Assembly: GCA_047614505.1 (NCBI GenBank)
Contig: JBLHGQ010000041.1
Location: forward strand, 1-21,103
Source of the DNA: JABDJL01 sp047614505
GTDB taxonomy: Bacteria; Pseudomonadota; Gammaproteobacteria; Xanthomonadales; SZUA-36
Reading direction: 5' to 3'
DNA length: 21,103 nt
Part shown: in pieces, positions 1 through 9,335 of the stretch
Position numbering within the stretch: position 1 is the first letter of the stretch
Layout: each line of letters begins with the position of its first letter
The notes under the pieces: model-generated
What the model saw: only the letters and a program-made list of their open reading frames with translations
Database searches by the model: none
Told to the model about the DNA's origin: nothing
Program-made: the position numbers and the translations under genes

Positions 1-553
1 GGTGAAAATGTTCGGGAGCTTTTGAAAGCGGAATCCGGCCAATAAATTGAGTGACTGCTTCCGAGCCCACAGTCGGGCCTATCAGCAGTTTATAAAAGCG
101 GTCGCTGGTTGCCTGCATCTGACGGTCTGCACCGGAAACGATTCGATGCGGATATTTATCATTGAATGAGGTTTCCTCAATATTGAAATCCAGTGCCTCT
201 ACCCGTGGGCAAACACTGACTACCCACCGAGTGTTTTCTTTTCCCTGATTGTGGAATGAGAAACTTTCACCTGGCCGTACATGTACGCCGGAACCGGCCT
301 CAACTGCAAATTGCCGATCGCAAATTGAGATTTCGCATTTGCCTTCTTGCAGGTAAAGAACAGCCTCATTAAGCGCTGCATTTATTGCCGGGCTTTTTCC
401 CGGACCTGCTTCAAGATAGAACAATGAAAGTGCGTGAGAAAGGTCCCCGTTTCCAATCACCTGGGCCCAGCTGATGTTACCACTCTTGCGCAAATCCAGA
501 TCGGGCTGATCGATCACAAAACAACCACCCTGTAATTGTCGAACCTTGGCCAT
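1..553 (-). CDS. Cupin (probably bicupin) domain protein, partial at the C-terminal end
   Basis: This gene reads leftward from an ATG at 553-551 and leaves the window still open, so only about the first 184 residues are seen. The start is supported by AGGA five bases upstream. The visible protein opens MAKVRQLQGGCFVI. A first beta-barrel follows, with 'LYLQEGKCEISICDRQFAVEA' style strands (roughly residues 65-85) and a 'VRPGESFSFHNQGKENTRW' stretch typical of a cupin half. At the cut edge, 'GRIPLSKAPEHFH' looks like the metal-binding HxH entry of a second cupin domain, which suggests a bicupin. No substrate can be assigned; bicupins include oxidases, isomerases, dioxygenases and aminohydrolases. 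It is divergent from the DUF2007 gene with 67 bases between the two starts, so both promoters must lie in that gap. Confidence 0.75.
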   Translation of the reverse strand, partial: MAKVRQLQGGCFVIDQPDLDLRKSGNISWAQVIGNGDLSHALSLFYLEAGPGKSPAINAALNEAVLYLQEGKCEISICDRQFAVEAGSGVHVRPGESFSFHNQGKENTRWVVSVCPRVEALDFNIEETSFNDKYPHRIVSGADRQMQATSDRFYKLLIGPTVGSEAVTQFIGRIPLSKAPEHFH

Positions 554-620
554 GCGTATCCTGCTCTGTGGGAAAGCGCATTGTACGGTATCCTTATACG
601 AGGCAAAGGACAGCATCGTC

Positions 621-944
621 ATGATTAAAGTATTTCAAAATTATGAACTGGCTACAGTTGGGCAGTACCAGTCAGTTTTGGAGTCTGAAGGGATTCAAAC
701 ACATCTGAAAAACCAGTTTATGGCTGGAGCACTGGGAGAGATTCCCTTTGTCAGTGCGGTGCCGGAGCTGTGGATATTGAACGATGAAGATTTTGCGGCT
801 GCGCATGCATTAATTGAGCAACTCCTTTCCAACAATGCGCAGGATGAACCCGAATGGACCTGCGCTGAGTGCGATGCCGTGGTTGATGGGGTTTTCACTC
901 AATGTTGGAAATGTAGTACACACCGCAAAGTGGAGAAAATCTAA
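621..944 (+). CDS. DUF2007-type putative signal-transducing protein with C-terminal zinc ribbon
   Basis: The product is 107 residues. The start is ATG 621, chosen because AAAGGA lies about ten bases upstream and because family members begin with an 'M-K-V-F' strand; here it is MIKVFQNYELATVGQYQSVL. Residues 1-70 match the small DUF2007 alpha/beta fold ('ATVGQYQSVLESEGI', 'AVPELWILNDEDFAAAHALI'). Residues about 79-99 hold two cysteine pairs, CAEC and CWKC, that can form a zinc ribbon, a common appendage in this family. The biochemical role of DUF2007 is not established. The membrane-protein gene follows 7 bases after the stop, so the two are probably co-transcribed. The domain call is firm; function is unknown. 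Confidence 0.8.
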   Translation: MIKVFQNYELATVGQYQSVLESEGIQTHLKNQFMAGALGEIPFVSAVPELWILNDEDFAAAHALIEQLLSNNAQDEPEWTCAECDAVVDGVFTQCWKCSTHRKVEKI

Positions 945-951
945 ACAAGCA

Positions 952-2208
952 ATGATCAGAAAGGGACTTCGACCAGGTTTCAGGCTTGCCCTGGATTTTG
1001 GGCGGGAAGAGGGCGGTTATCGCAAGGTGTTGCCCTTTCGTCGTTCCTGGCTGGCGATCGGCATTCTGCTGGCTTTTGATATTGCATTCAGTATTCCGGC
1101 TGTCACAACTTTTCAGCAGGCGGCAAGCGAATGGGGAAAGTTCGACGACCTGTTTGATCTTGTTTCTGCATTGTTTCTTAGTGCCTGGTTGCTGGGCTGG
1201 TCAATTGCTCCGCTATTGATGACCACGATTCTGGCATTGCTGTTATTTGGCCGGGAAGTGATCAAGCTTAGCCACGATAAATTTCAAATCATTCTTGGCT
1301 TGCCTGGCATTGGTCTCAAAGCTGAATACGACATCTCGAAGATGAGAAATTTGAGTCTGGACCTGCCGATCAAGAGCTCAAGGCATTCATGGAGAGGCTC
1401 TCATATAAGCTTTGACTATGGAGCAAATTCCGGCCAATTTGGTTCGAATATCAACGAGGAGAATTTTGCAGCGATAAAAAATAGTATTGCTGTCGTCGGT
1501 GGAACATCAATCAGAGCCGGCGATGCCAAAATAAGTGAATTGAAAGGAGATTGGGAGCCAGAAGTTTGGGAAGATCATGAGGCTCCTGTCGAGCCGGTAT
1601 CTTTCGATCCGGTTGTGGAAAAAGATCCAGTCACAATGGGCTCCTTATCAACTATTACGTTAATCCTTGCCAACCTGATTCCTCTGTTCGGCGCAGCGTT
1701 TCTGGAATGGAATCTGGGTACGGTGATGGTTCTGTATTGGGCTGAAAGCGCAGTCATCGGGTTTTTTAATGTGTGCAAAATTGTTGTAATCGGTCGCTGG
1801 TTTGCTTTACTTGCCGGGCCATTTTTTATCGCACATTTCGGTGCATTTATGGCGGTTCATTTCATGTTTATTTATGGAATATTTGTGGAAGGCATGGAGG
1901 GTAGTTCAGGCGGAGATCTGCAGGAGGTTGCGCAGATGTTTATCGGTTTGTGGCCAGCACTGACCGCTTTGTTTGCCAGCCATGCGTTTTCTTTCTTCAA
2001 TAATTTTTTGGGTCGCAAAGAATATTCCCTACGCAAGCTCAAGGGACAGATGGGAGATCCATATGTCCGGATTGTGGCCATGCACATGGTATTGATTTTC
2101 GGCGGTGGATTAACCCTTATACTAGGTGAAGCAACTCCAGTGTTAATCGTCGTGATTGGCTTGAAAATCTGGTTTGACTTAAGGGCTCATTTGAAAGAAA
2201 GGCAGTAG
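952..2208 (+). CDS. DUF6498-like multi-pass membrane protein
   Basis: The product is 418 residues from ATG 952. An upstream GGAG is rather distant (about 16 bases), but the preceding gene blocks earlier starts. Residues about 25-110 hold two hydrophobic helices ('LAIGILLAFDIAFSIPAV', 'LLMTTILALLLFG'). A soluble beta-rich stretch follows (about 110-220) that resembles a small PH-like module. The C-terminal half has about five membrane helices, starting 'STITLILANLIPLFGAAF' and including the 'LYWAESAVIGFFNVCKI' motif that I associate with DUF6498 proteins. A conserved 'HFGAFMAVHF' and 'SHAFSFFNNF' lie in later helices. Function is unknown. The stop overlaps a possible GTG start of the methyltransferase gene by one base, pointing to an operon with both neighbours. 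Confidence 0.7.
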   Translation: MIRKGLRPGFRLALDFGREEGGYRKVLPFRRSWLAIGILLAFDIAFSIPAVTTFQQAASEWGKFDDLFDLVSALFLSAWLLGWSIAPLLMTTILALLLFGREVIKLSHDKFQIILGLPGIGLKAEYDISKMRNLSLDLPIKSSRHSWRGSHISFDYGANSGQFGSNINEENFAAIKNSIAVVGGTSIRAGDAKISELKGDWEPEVWEDHEAPVEPVSFDPVVEKDPVTMGSLSTITLILANLIPLFGAAFLEWNLGTVMVLYWAESAVIGFFNVCKIVVIGRWFALLAGPFFIAHFGAFMAVHFMFIYGIFVEGMEGSSGGDLQEVAQMFIGLWPALTALFASHAFSFFNNFLGRKEYSLRKLKGQMGDPYVRIVAMHMVLIFGGGLTLILGEATPVLIVVIGLKIWFDLRAHLKERQ

Positions 2209-2267
2209 TGGTATTTCGCACGTTATTGCCCTTTGAGTTTAGACCCCAGGCTGTTTGGAACAAATTT

Positions 2268-2981
2268 ATGACTACATCGCCAGAAAAATTTTCCGAATAC
2301 TTTGGTAAAGACCTGGAAGCCATGTCTTTTGCGGCTAATTACCATAAATGGATCATGGCTAGTATCCGACCTTATCTCGGTAACTCGGTTGCCGAAGTTG
2401 GAGCAGGTATAGGTGATTTCTCAAAACTAATCCTGGATACCGAGATAGAAAGTCTGCAATCTTTTGAGCCGTCTCAAAACATGTATCCCTTATTGGAAGA
2501 AGCCCTTTGCCAGGATGCTAGAGCCAAAGCGATTAACGGTTTCTTTGAAGGAAAAGATGTCGTTGAGAGATTTGATTCCGTTCTGTACTTAAACGTACTT
2601 GAACATATTGAAGATGACGAAGCTGAGCTTTCTATGGCACGACAAGCGCTCAAACCGAATGGCCATTTAGTCGTTTTCGTTCCCGCATTACCTTGGTTGT
2701 ACAGCAATCTCGATAGGCAATTAGGGCACTTCCGCCGATATGTTAAAAAAGACCTCATAGAGCTTACACGCAGATCCGGCTTTGATATTGTCGATGCACG
2801 ATATTTCGATATAGCGGGCATCATTCCCTGGTATATCAATTTTGTGCTGCTAAAGAACACAATAGGCGGTCGGAGTGTTGCTCTGTACGACAATTTGGTG
2901 GTGCCGGTAATGCGAACTATTGAAGGGTTCTTGAAACCACCGATTGGAAAGAATGTGCTTTTGGTCGCCAGAAAAGCATGA
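2268..2981 (+). CDS. Class I SAM-dependent methyltransferase
   Basis: The product is 237 residues if ATG 2268 is used. A GTG at 2208 in the same frame, with AAAGG five bases upstream, would add 20 residues and abut the previous stop, so the start is open. Motif I is visible as 'VAEVGAGIGDFS' and the acidic end of beta-2 as 'SLQSFEPSQNM'. Motif post-I/IV is 'FDSVLYLNVLEHIEDDEAEL', which is the usual 'LEHI' class I signature, and 'LKPNGHLVVFVPA' is the next strand. The following 'LDRQLGHFRRY' resembles the Methyltransf_11/23 type that acts on lipids, quinones or small metabolites. Substrate is unknown. It is the last gene of the rightward group; the next gene is convergent. Confidence 0.85.
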   Translation: MTTSPEKFSEYFGKDLEAMSFAANYHKWIMASIRPYLGNSVAEVGAGIGDFSKLILDTEIESLQSFEPSQNMYPLLEEALCQDARAKAINGFFEGKDVVERFDSVLYLNVLEHIEDDEAELSMARQALKPNGHLVVFVPALPWLYSNLDRQLGHFRRYVKKDLIELTRRSGFDIVDARYFDIAGIIPWYINFVLLKNTIGGRSVALYDNLVVPVMRTIEGFLKPPIGKNVLLVARKA

Positions 2982-3064
2982 CATATTCGTCAATTTGTTG
3001 GCTTGGTACTAAGGTACAAGTAAAGAGTAGATGCTTGGGTAGAACGTCATTACGGCATTAGACG

Positions 3065-4945
3065 CTAACGATCCTCCCCACGCAGTTTTCTGACTTCCTG
3101 CTCAAGCCGTTCTGAAGTTACTTCATTGGCAGGGATTGGTTCGCCCACTCTGAGCTCAATGCGCGACCATAGTTTGTAGGGCCGCCTTTTGTGTAATGGG
3201 TCACGGCGGCTGAATAGCGAGCCCCACAAATGGCAAAGCGCCACGGGGATAACGGGTACCGGCCTTTCCGAGATAATTTTATCGACTCCCTTTTTAAAAG
3301 TCTGGATTTCGCCATCGTTGGTAATGGACCCTTCGGGGAAGATGCCCAGAACTTGTCTTTCGTCCAGTGTTTTGTGTATCTGTCGATACGCATTTTCGAG
3401 AATATCTGGATTTTCACTGCGTCCGGCAATGGGGATTGCTTTTCCGGTTTTGAATATAAATTTCAGCACAGGAATTTGATAAATCTTGTAATAGGCAACG
3501 AACCGGATCGGCCGGCGAACCAGGCCTGCAATAATCAACGGATCAACAAAGCTCACATGATTTGCAGCGATGATCAGGGCACCACGCTCGGGGATTTTGT
3601 CCAGTCCGGATGTTTGAACCCTGTAAATGGTGTGGATCAATATCCACACAAGAAACCGCATCAAAAATTCAGGTACCAGGGTAAAGATGTAGATGGCAAC
3701 AACCGCATTAAGGATTGCGGTAACCATGAACAACTCAGGAATCGAGAGACCAACGCTGCCCAATAACAACATAGCAAAAACCGCTGCAATCACCATGAAC
3801 AAGGCGTTGAGAATGTTATTGCCGGCAATCACTCTGGATCGATGTGATTCTTCAGATCGTTGTTGTACCAGTGCATACAGAGGAACAATGAAAAATCCGC
3901 CGAATATACCAATCATGAGTAGGTCAATACCTATTCTCCAGTTGGCGGCAGTTGAGAAAAACCCGGCAACACTCACACCTTGTTTCACAACTTCCGGACT
4001 GGCCAGATAGATATCAAAACCAAAAATGGTGAGTCCGATTGCTCCAAATGGAACGAGACCTATCTCCACTTGACGTCCGGATAACTTTTCGCAAAATAAC
4101 GACCCGGCACTGATGCCGATAATGAACATGGCCAGTAAAGCCGACATCAAAGTCTCATCCCCGCCGAGGACGTTTTGTGAGTAGCTGGGAATCTGAATCA
4201 GGAATGTTGCGCCGAAGAACCAGAACCAGGAAATTCCCAATACGCTGTGCAATACCGTCCGGTTTTGCCTGATATAGCGGATATTGCGCATCGACTCGCT
4301 GAAGATGTTCCAATTGATCTTCAAGTCCGGCGCTACTGCTGCTGCCTGCGGAATCTTTCGGCTATATACGTAACCGGCAACAGCCACTAGAAGGCAAACA
4401 GAACTCACCCAAACCGGCCATTTGGAATCAACCGCTGCCAGCAAAGGCCCGGCAATGGTGCCGGCAAGAATGGCGGCAAAGGTACCCATCTCTATCAGGG
4501 CATTTCCACCTATCAATTCGTATGGTTTGAGAACCTGCGGGAGTATGCCGTACTTAATCGGGCCAAAAATAGTGGATTGGAAGCCAAGAAGAAACAGTAC
4601 CAAGAGCAGCAACGGCAGGTAGTTAAGCCAAAAACCCAATGTTGCCGCCAGCATAATCACCAATTCAAACAGCTTAATGCGGCGGATCTGCATGGACTTT
4701 TCGTACTTGTCAGCAAACTGGCCGAACAGGGCCGAGAACAGGAAAAATGGCAGGATAAAAATCAGCGCGCTGAAATTAACTACCTGATCGGTGTTAAGAC
4801 CAGCCATGCTGCTGCCCTGAAATACCACCAGCGCAATCAGTGCATTTTTGAAAATATTATCGTTGAGCGCACCCAGTGCCTGGGTGATAAAAAGAGGCAT
4901 GAAACGCGATGTGCGGAACAGCTTAAATTGTGAGTGATCGGGCAC
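3065..4945 (-). CDS. LplT-like MFS transporter fused to PlsC-type 1-acylglycerol-phosphate acyltransferase
   Basis: The product is 626 residues. Residues about 10-425 are an MFS-type transporter of the lysophospholipid transporter (LplT) kind, with 'QALGALNDNIFKNALIAL' at the start and 'PIKYGILPQVL' in the loop. Residues about 440-626 are a PlsC acyltransferase: motif I is NHVSFVD with the catalytic H463 and D468, and motif III is FPEG at 536-539. Together these parts would move a lysophospholipid inward across the inner membrane and re-acylate it. This is the Aas-type arrangement without the C-terminal acyl-ACP synthetase. The GTG start at 4945 has GGAG only three bases upstream, so the N-terminus is slightly uncertain. 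It lies 23 bases after the CNT gene, last in a leftward run. Family assignment is strong; the exact lipid substrate is inferred. Confidence 0.9.
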   Translation of the reverse strand: MPDHSQFKLFRTSRFMPLFITQALGALNDNIFKNALIALVVFQGSSMAGLNTDQVVNFSALIFILPFFLFSALFGQFADKYEKSMQIRRIKLFELVIMLAATLGFWLNYLPLLLLVLFLLGFQSTIFGPIKYGILPQVLKPYELIGGNALIEMGTFAAILAGTIAGPLLAAVDSKWPVWVSSVCLLVAVAGYVYSRKIPQAAAVAPDLKINWNIFSESMRNIRYIRQNRTVLHSVLGISWFWFFGATFLIQIPSYSQNVLGGDETLMSALLAMFIIGISAGSLFCEKLSGRQVEIGLVPFGAIGLTIFGFDIYLASPEVVKQGVSVAGFFSTAANWRIGIDLLMIGIFGGFFIVPLYALVQQRSEESHRSRVIAGNNILNALFMVIAAVFAMLLLGSVGLSIPELFMVTAILNAVVAIYIFTLVPEFLMRFLVWILIHTIYRVQTSGLDKIPERGALIIAANHVSFVDPLIIAGLVRRPIRFVAYYKIYQIPVLKFIFKTGKAIPIAGRSENPDILENAYRQIHKTLDERQVLGIFPEGSITNDGEIQTFKKGVDKIISERPVPVIPVALCHLWGSLFSRRDPLHKRRPYKLWSRIELRVGEPIPANEVTSERLEQEVRKLRGEDR

Positions 4946-4968
4946 CGGTCTCCGAATTGCCTGATTAA

Positions 4969-6240
4969 CTATGCAATGTTTGTTAGCACACCCGCAATAG
5001 TCGCGGTCATCATGGTTGCAAGCGTACCTCCCAAAAGTGCTCGTAAGCCCAGTCGGGCAATGTCAGGTCGCCTTTCAGGTGCCAGACCGCCTATGCCACC
5101 GATCTGGATTGCGATCGAAGCAAAATTGGCAAAGCCACACAAGGCATAGGTCGAGATGAGCACTGCTTGAGGAGAGAGAGTGTCCTTGATCTCATTGAGG
5201 TGTAAATAGGCGACAAATTCAGTAGCAATTGCTTTTTCGCCAATCAGGCCGCCGACAATTCTTGCTTCCTCCCAGGGTACACCGATGACCCAGGCCAGCG
5301 GCGAAAGAATGTAACCGAGGATCGAGACCAGCCCGAGTGGTTGCCCCATCGCGGCTTCGAGGCCCGTTACCTGTCCGATCCAACCCAGGGGCCAGTCGAT
5401 CATGGCGAGCAGTGCCAGAAAAGCCAGCAACATACCGCCAACGTTCAGGGCCAACTTGACGCCGTCAGCGGCTCCATTGGCTGCGGCCTCGATGGGATTT
5501 CCTGCTGATTTCTCAACGTTCAGTTTGACATTGCCCATGGTCATTGATTTTTCAACTTCCGGCCGCAAAACCTTCGCAATCACTATGGTCGCAGGTGCCG
5601 CCATTAAGCTGGCTGCAAGCAGGTGTCGGGCGTAAAACAACTGCTGCTCCGGATCAGGACCGCCGAGCATGGCGACATAGGCTGCAAGCACAGCGCCGGC
5701 AATGGTTGCCATGCCTCCGATCATCATCGTGAGTAATTCGGATTCCGTCATGCGAGCAATGTAAGGTCGTACCACCAGTGGTGCCTCGGTCTGGCCAACG
5801 AAAACATTGGCCGCGACAGCAAGCGATTCAGAGCCACTGACATTCATCAGTTTCTGCATCACCCATGCCATGGCCTGGACCACTTTCTGCATGGCTCCGA
5901 GATGATAAAGCACGCCCATCAAAGAGGCGAAGAAAATAATCGTTGGAAGCACCTGGAATGCGAAAACAAAACCAAAGGCATCAGCTCTGGCGAGGTCGCC
6001 AAATATGAACTCAGAGCCGACCATCGCGAAGCCGATCACTTTGACGAAAATACCGCTTAGAAAGTTGAAAACCTCACGGCCGCCCGGAACCAGAATAACG
6101 ATGATTGCGAAAGCCAGTTGCAGGCCAATACCCGATGCGACCAGTTTCCAGTTGGTGTTCTTTCTATCCAGAGAAAATGCGAATGCGATGGACAGTAAAA
6201 CTGCCAACCCGAAGACACCGAAAAGAATACTGCCGATCAT
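4969..6240 (-). CDS. CNT-family (NupC-like) Na+ or H+/nucleoside symporter
   Basis: The product is 423 residues, the usual length for bacterial concentrative nucleoside transporters. It has the family order of an N-terminal three-helix region ('MIGSILFGVFGLAVLLSIAF'), a gate domain and a core. The signature GQTEAPL lies at residues 149-155 (E152 is the nucleoside-binding glutamate of the GQTE motif in CNT structures) and is followed by VVRPYI. The C-terminal part has 'YALCGFANFASIAIQIGG', a conserved CNT segment with the helix-breaking asparagine. It would import nucleosides with sodium or protons. It sits 75 bases downstream of the MATE gene and just ahead of the LplT/PlsC fusion. Ion and nucleoside preference cannot be read from the sequence. 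Confidence 0.93.
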   Translation of the reverse strand: MIGSILFGVFGLAVLLSIAFAFSLDRKNTNWKLVASGIGLQLAFAIIVILVPGGREVFNFLSGIFVKVIGFAMVGSEFIFGDLARADAFGFVFAFQVLPTIIFFASLMGVLYHLGAMQKVVQAMAWVMQKLMNVSGSESLAVAANVFVGQTEAPLVVRPYIARMTESELLTMMIGGMATIAGAVLAAYVAMLGGPDPEQQLFYARHLLAASLMAAPATIVIAKVLRPEVEKSMTMGNVKLNVEKSAGNPIEAAANGAADGVKLALNVGGMLLAFLALLAMIDWPLGWIGQVTGLEAAMGQPLGLVSILGYILSPLAWVIGVPWEEARIVGGLIGEKAIATEFVAYLHLNEIKDTLSPQAVLISTYALCGFANFASIAIQIGGIGGLAPERRPDIARLGLRALLGGTLATMMTATIAGVLTNIA

Positions 6241-6315
6241 ATTGGGTTCTGCCTGGTTGGTTTTTAATTCTAAGCAATGTAATGGCTTTGGGAGGTTGTG
6301 GCAAATAGATGTTCG

Positions 6316-7665
6316 CTATAAGTCTATTGCAGCCCATTTCCGACCATGCCATTGTTGGACGCTAACCAATGCCTGCCCCATCCGGTAAAAGCCATTGACG
6401 ATCCACACGCCGACCAGACCGTAACCCAGCATTGGACCTACAACATAAGCGATGGGGAGAAAAAACGCCCATTGCGCAATCACGCTGATCCACATGCTGC
6501 GCTTCGTATCACCTGCGCCAATCAGTGCATTCATCAGTACCATGCCAAGCGTGTCAAAACTAATCATCAGAGCCCACAAGATCATCGGCAAATACGCAAG
6601 GTCCAGGGTTTCAGGGTTGGTCAGGAAAATACTCAGAATGGGTTTGGCAAAAGGTATCAGGATCAAACTGAGGATGACACCATAAACAAAAGTGAGCACT
6701 GCACCGTCCCAACCCCAGCGTGCGGCATCGTCAACATCTTTGCGTCCCAGCGCGTTGCCAACCAATGTGGTGGTCGCCAGGGCGATACCGAATACTGGCA
6801 AAATGGCTGTGATATGAAAGGTCATCAACACATTAACGGCGGCCACTTCCGCCGTGCCGATTTGTCCTACGATCCATACCAGCGTAACCAGCCCTGCCGC
6901 AAAAAACAGTTGCTGCAGGCTCGAGGGCAAGGCAATTTTGAATTGCTGCCACAAAGTACTGCGTGATGGAATTCTTTCCAGAAACCCTTTATCCCGGGCG
7001 TGACGCCAGGCAAAAATGAAATACAGGATGGTGCCGCAATACAAAGCGATGGTGGTGCCAAGACCGGCGCCATACACACCCAGTTCCGGTGCCCCCAGGT
7101 TTCCGAAAATCAATACCCAGTTCAGGAAGATATTGATCACATGCATGATGATCAGGGTACGCAGATAAATTCCGGTCATGTGGATTGCGCTCCAGTATCC
7201 CCGGAACGAAAAATTCATGCCGACTGCCACCATGCTGAGCATGCGGACCTGCAGATACGGAACACCCTGTTCTGCCACTGCCGGGTCGTCGGTTAAAAAT
7301 CCGAACGCCCAGGGTGCTGCAAGATAAAGGATCGCGCACATGGGGATGCCGATCAACAGGGCCAGCATCAGGCCACCGTTGAGCGGTATTGCTGTTTCGG
7401 AATGTTTACCTTCCCCAAGGCGCCTGGCAGCCATTGCCTGGACACTGGCAGAAAGGCCAATGATGAATGCAATGGCCATGTAATTGGAAAAGCTGCCGAA
7501 ACCGGTTGCTGCCAGGGCGGTATCTCCCAGCCTGCCAACCATTCCGATATCGACTAGATTCAGAATGTTTTGCGACATCATCCCACCCATGATGGGCAGG
7601 GCTATGACCCAGATCGCCTTGCGTCGATCTATGTCGGGGATAAATGCCAGCAAGCGTGCTGTCAT
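6316..7665 (-). CDS. MATE family multidrug/Na+ efflux transporter
   Basis: The product is 449 residues with about 12 membrane helices in two related halves, as expected for the MATE family. The first half shows 'ALPIMGGMMSQNILNLVDIG' with the typical 'D-x-x-M-V-G-R-L-G' sequence, and 'GLSASVQAMAARRLGEG', the usual loop after helix 2. The second half repeats this as 'ALATTTLVGNALGRKD'. It would export cationic or other amphipathic compounds in exchange for Na+ or H+. The ATG at 7665 has no obvious ribosome-binding site and is preceded by a run of T on its own strand. The gene lies 18 bases after the prfC stop, so translational coupling or read-through from prfC is likely. Substrate is unknown. 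Confidence 0.93.
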   Translation of the reverse strand: MTARLLAFIPDIDRRKAIWVIALPIMGGMMSQNILNLVDIGMVGRLGDTALAATGFGSFSNYMAIAFIIGLSASVQAMAARRLGEGKHSETAIPLNGGLMLALLIGIPMCAILYLAAPWAFGFLTDDPAVAEQGVPYLQVRMLSMVAVGMNFSFRGYWSAIHMTGIYLRTLIIMHVINIFLNWVLIFGNLGAPELGVYGAGLGTTIALYCGTILYFIFAWRHARDKGFLERIPSRSTLWQQFKIALPSSLQQLFFAAGLVTLVWIVGQIGTAEVAAVNVLMTFHITAILPVFGIALATTTLVGNALGRKDVDDAARWGWDGAVLTFVYGVILSLILIPFAKPILSIFLTNPETLDLAYLPMILWALMISFDTLGMVLMNALIGAGDTKRSMWISVIAQWAFFLPIAYVVGPMLGYGLVGVWIVNGFYRMGQALVSVQQWHGRKWAAIDL

Positions 7666-7683
7666 AAAAAAATCGTTACTGGA

Positions 7684-9294
7684 TTAGTCGGCATAGAGCA
7701 GGCTCTCGCGAGTTGGGGAAAATTGAATTTCCGGCCACCGTTCCTCGGTCAACTGCAGATTCACCCTCGTCGGTGCCAGGTAAACCAACTGATTGGCTGC
7801 ATCTATCGCCAGATTGTTGTGTAATTGTTTACGAAAATCAGCGAGCATTTTTTCATCATTACACTTTACCCATCTGGCGGTCTGAATATTAACGTTTTCA
7901 AACGCTGAGTCCACGCTGTATTCATTTTTAAGGCGATAGGTAACGACATCAAATTGCAAAATACCCACAGCTCCAAGAATCAGATCGTTACCCATTAGTG
8001 GACGAAAGAACTGTGTGGCACCTTCTTCTGAGAGTTGTAACAGACCTTTTTGCAGGGCTTTGAGTTTAAGCGGATCCCTGAGGCGCGCGCGACGGAAAAG
8101 TTCCGGCGCGAAATTTGGGATGCCGGTGAATTGAAGCGATTCGCCTTCGGTGAAACTGTCACCAATTGATATAGTGCCGTGGTTGTGCAGACCAATGATA
8201 TCGCCCGGCCAGGCCTCTTCGACGTGTCCCCGGTCTTGCGCCATAAAGGTATGTGCATTGGCGATTTTAATATCCTTGCCGAGGCGCACATGCCGCATTT
8301 TCATACCCTGGGTAAATCGTCCCGAGCAAATGCGCATAAATGCCACGCGATCACGATGCATGGGGTCCATATTTGCCTGAATTTTGAATACAAATCCACT
8401 CAATGCAGTCTCTTCAGGCTTGACGAGTCGACTGGTTGTGGCCCTCACCCCAGGGGCAGGCGCATGCTGCACAAATGCTTCCAGCAAAGGTGTCACACCA
8501 AAATTATTGATCGCAGAGCCGAAAAATACCGGAGTTTGCGTACCCGCAAGGTAAGCAACCGGGTCGAATAGATGACTGGCGCCTTTAACCAGTTCAATCT
8601 CTTCGCGCAATTCCAAAGCGTGGGAACCCAGCTTCTCATCAAGCAGAGGATTATTTATACCGTGAATGATTTCCGCTTGCTGGGTGACATAGTTCTTGCT
8701 GGCTTCATACAGATGTATCTCGTCTGTAAGCATGTGATAAACACCTTTAAGACGCTGGCCCATACCAATTGGCCAGGTCACCGGTGCGCACTCTATGCCC
8801 AATACTGATTCAACTTCATCCAGAAGGTCAATTGGCTCGCGCCCTTCGCGATCCAATTTGTTAATAAATGTACAAATTGGTGTCTGTCGCAGGCGGCAAA
8901 CCTCCATTAACTTGATCGTGCGCACCTCGACGCCTTTGGCACAGTCAATGACCATCAGGGCTGAATCCACCGCGGTTAATGTACGGTAGGTATCTTCCGA
9001 GAAGTCGGCGTGACCGGGTGTATCGAGCAGGTTGACGATGAAGCCCGAGTAGTTGAATTGCATCACTGAACTGGTTACTGAGATTCCACGCTCCTGTTCG
9101 AGCTTCATCCAGTCAGAAGTAGCATGCCGTGCTGCTTTTTTTGCCTTCACAGCGCCCGCCATCTTGATGGCGCCACCAAACAACAGAAGTTTTTCAGTAA
9201 GCGTGGTTTTGCCGGCATCCGGATGAGAGATGATGGCAAAAGTACGCCTTTTTTGTATCTGTATTTGCTGGTCTTGTGATTCTATTTCTGACAT
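7684..9294 (-). CDS. prfC: Peptide chain release factor 3 (RF3)
   Basis: The product is 536 residues, close to the family norm. It is a translational GTPase. The G1 P-loop is HPDAGKTT at residues 24-31, the switch region includes 'EQERGISVTSS' near 66-76, G3 is DTPGH at 91-95 and G4 is NKLD at 145-148. The RF3-type 'FGGAIKMAGAVKAKKAARHA' replaces the corresponding EF-G sequence and separates it from fusA, lepA and typA. RF3 promotes recycling of RF1/RF2 from the ribosome after peptide release. It is the first gene of the leftward prfC-MATE-CNT-LplT/PlsC run. The ribosome-binding site before ATG 9294 is weak. Three 24-bp tandem repeats lie just upstream. Confidence 0.97.
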   Translation of the reverse strand: MSEIESQDQQIQIQKRRTFAIISHPDAGKTTLTEKLLLFGGAIKMAGAVKAKKAARHATSDWMKLEQERGISVTSSVMQFNYSGFIVNLLDTPGHADFSEDTYRTLTAVDSALMVIDCAKGVEVRTIKLMEVCRLRQTPICTFINKLDREGREPIDLLDEVESVLGIECAPVTWPIGMGQRLKGVYHMLTDEIHLYEASKNYVTQQAEIIHGINNPLLDEKLGSHALELREEIELVKGASHLFDPVAYLAGTQTPVFFGSAINNFGVTPLLEAFVQHAPAPGVRATTSRLVKPEETALSGFVFKIQANMDPMHRDRVAFMRICSGRFTQGMKMRHVRLGKDIKIANAHTFMAQDRGHVEEAWPGDIIGLHNHGTISIGDSFTEGESLQFTGIPNFAPELFRRARLRDPLKLKALQKGLLQLSEEGATQFFRPLMGNDLILGAVGILQFDVVTYRLKNEYSVDSAFENVNIQTARWVKCNDEKMLADFRKQLHNNLAIDAANQLVYLAPTRVNLQLTEERWPEIQFSPTRESLLYAD

Positions 9295-9335
9295 TGATCT
9301 CAGGTCATTTGGCGGCGCGCAATTCTACCAGAAGC

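Noticed and set aside
3002..3020. Terminator between the convergent methyltransferase and LplT/PlsC genes
   Set aside because: A CTTG-TAC/GTA-CAAG hairpin exists but has a bulge and no T run, so it is too weak to annotate.
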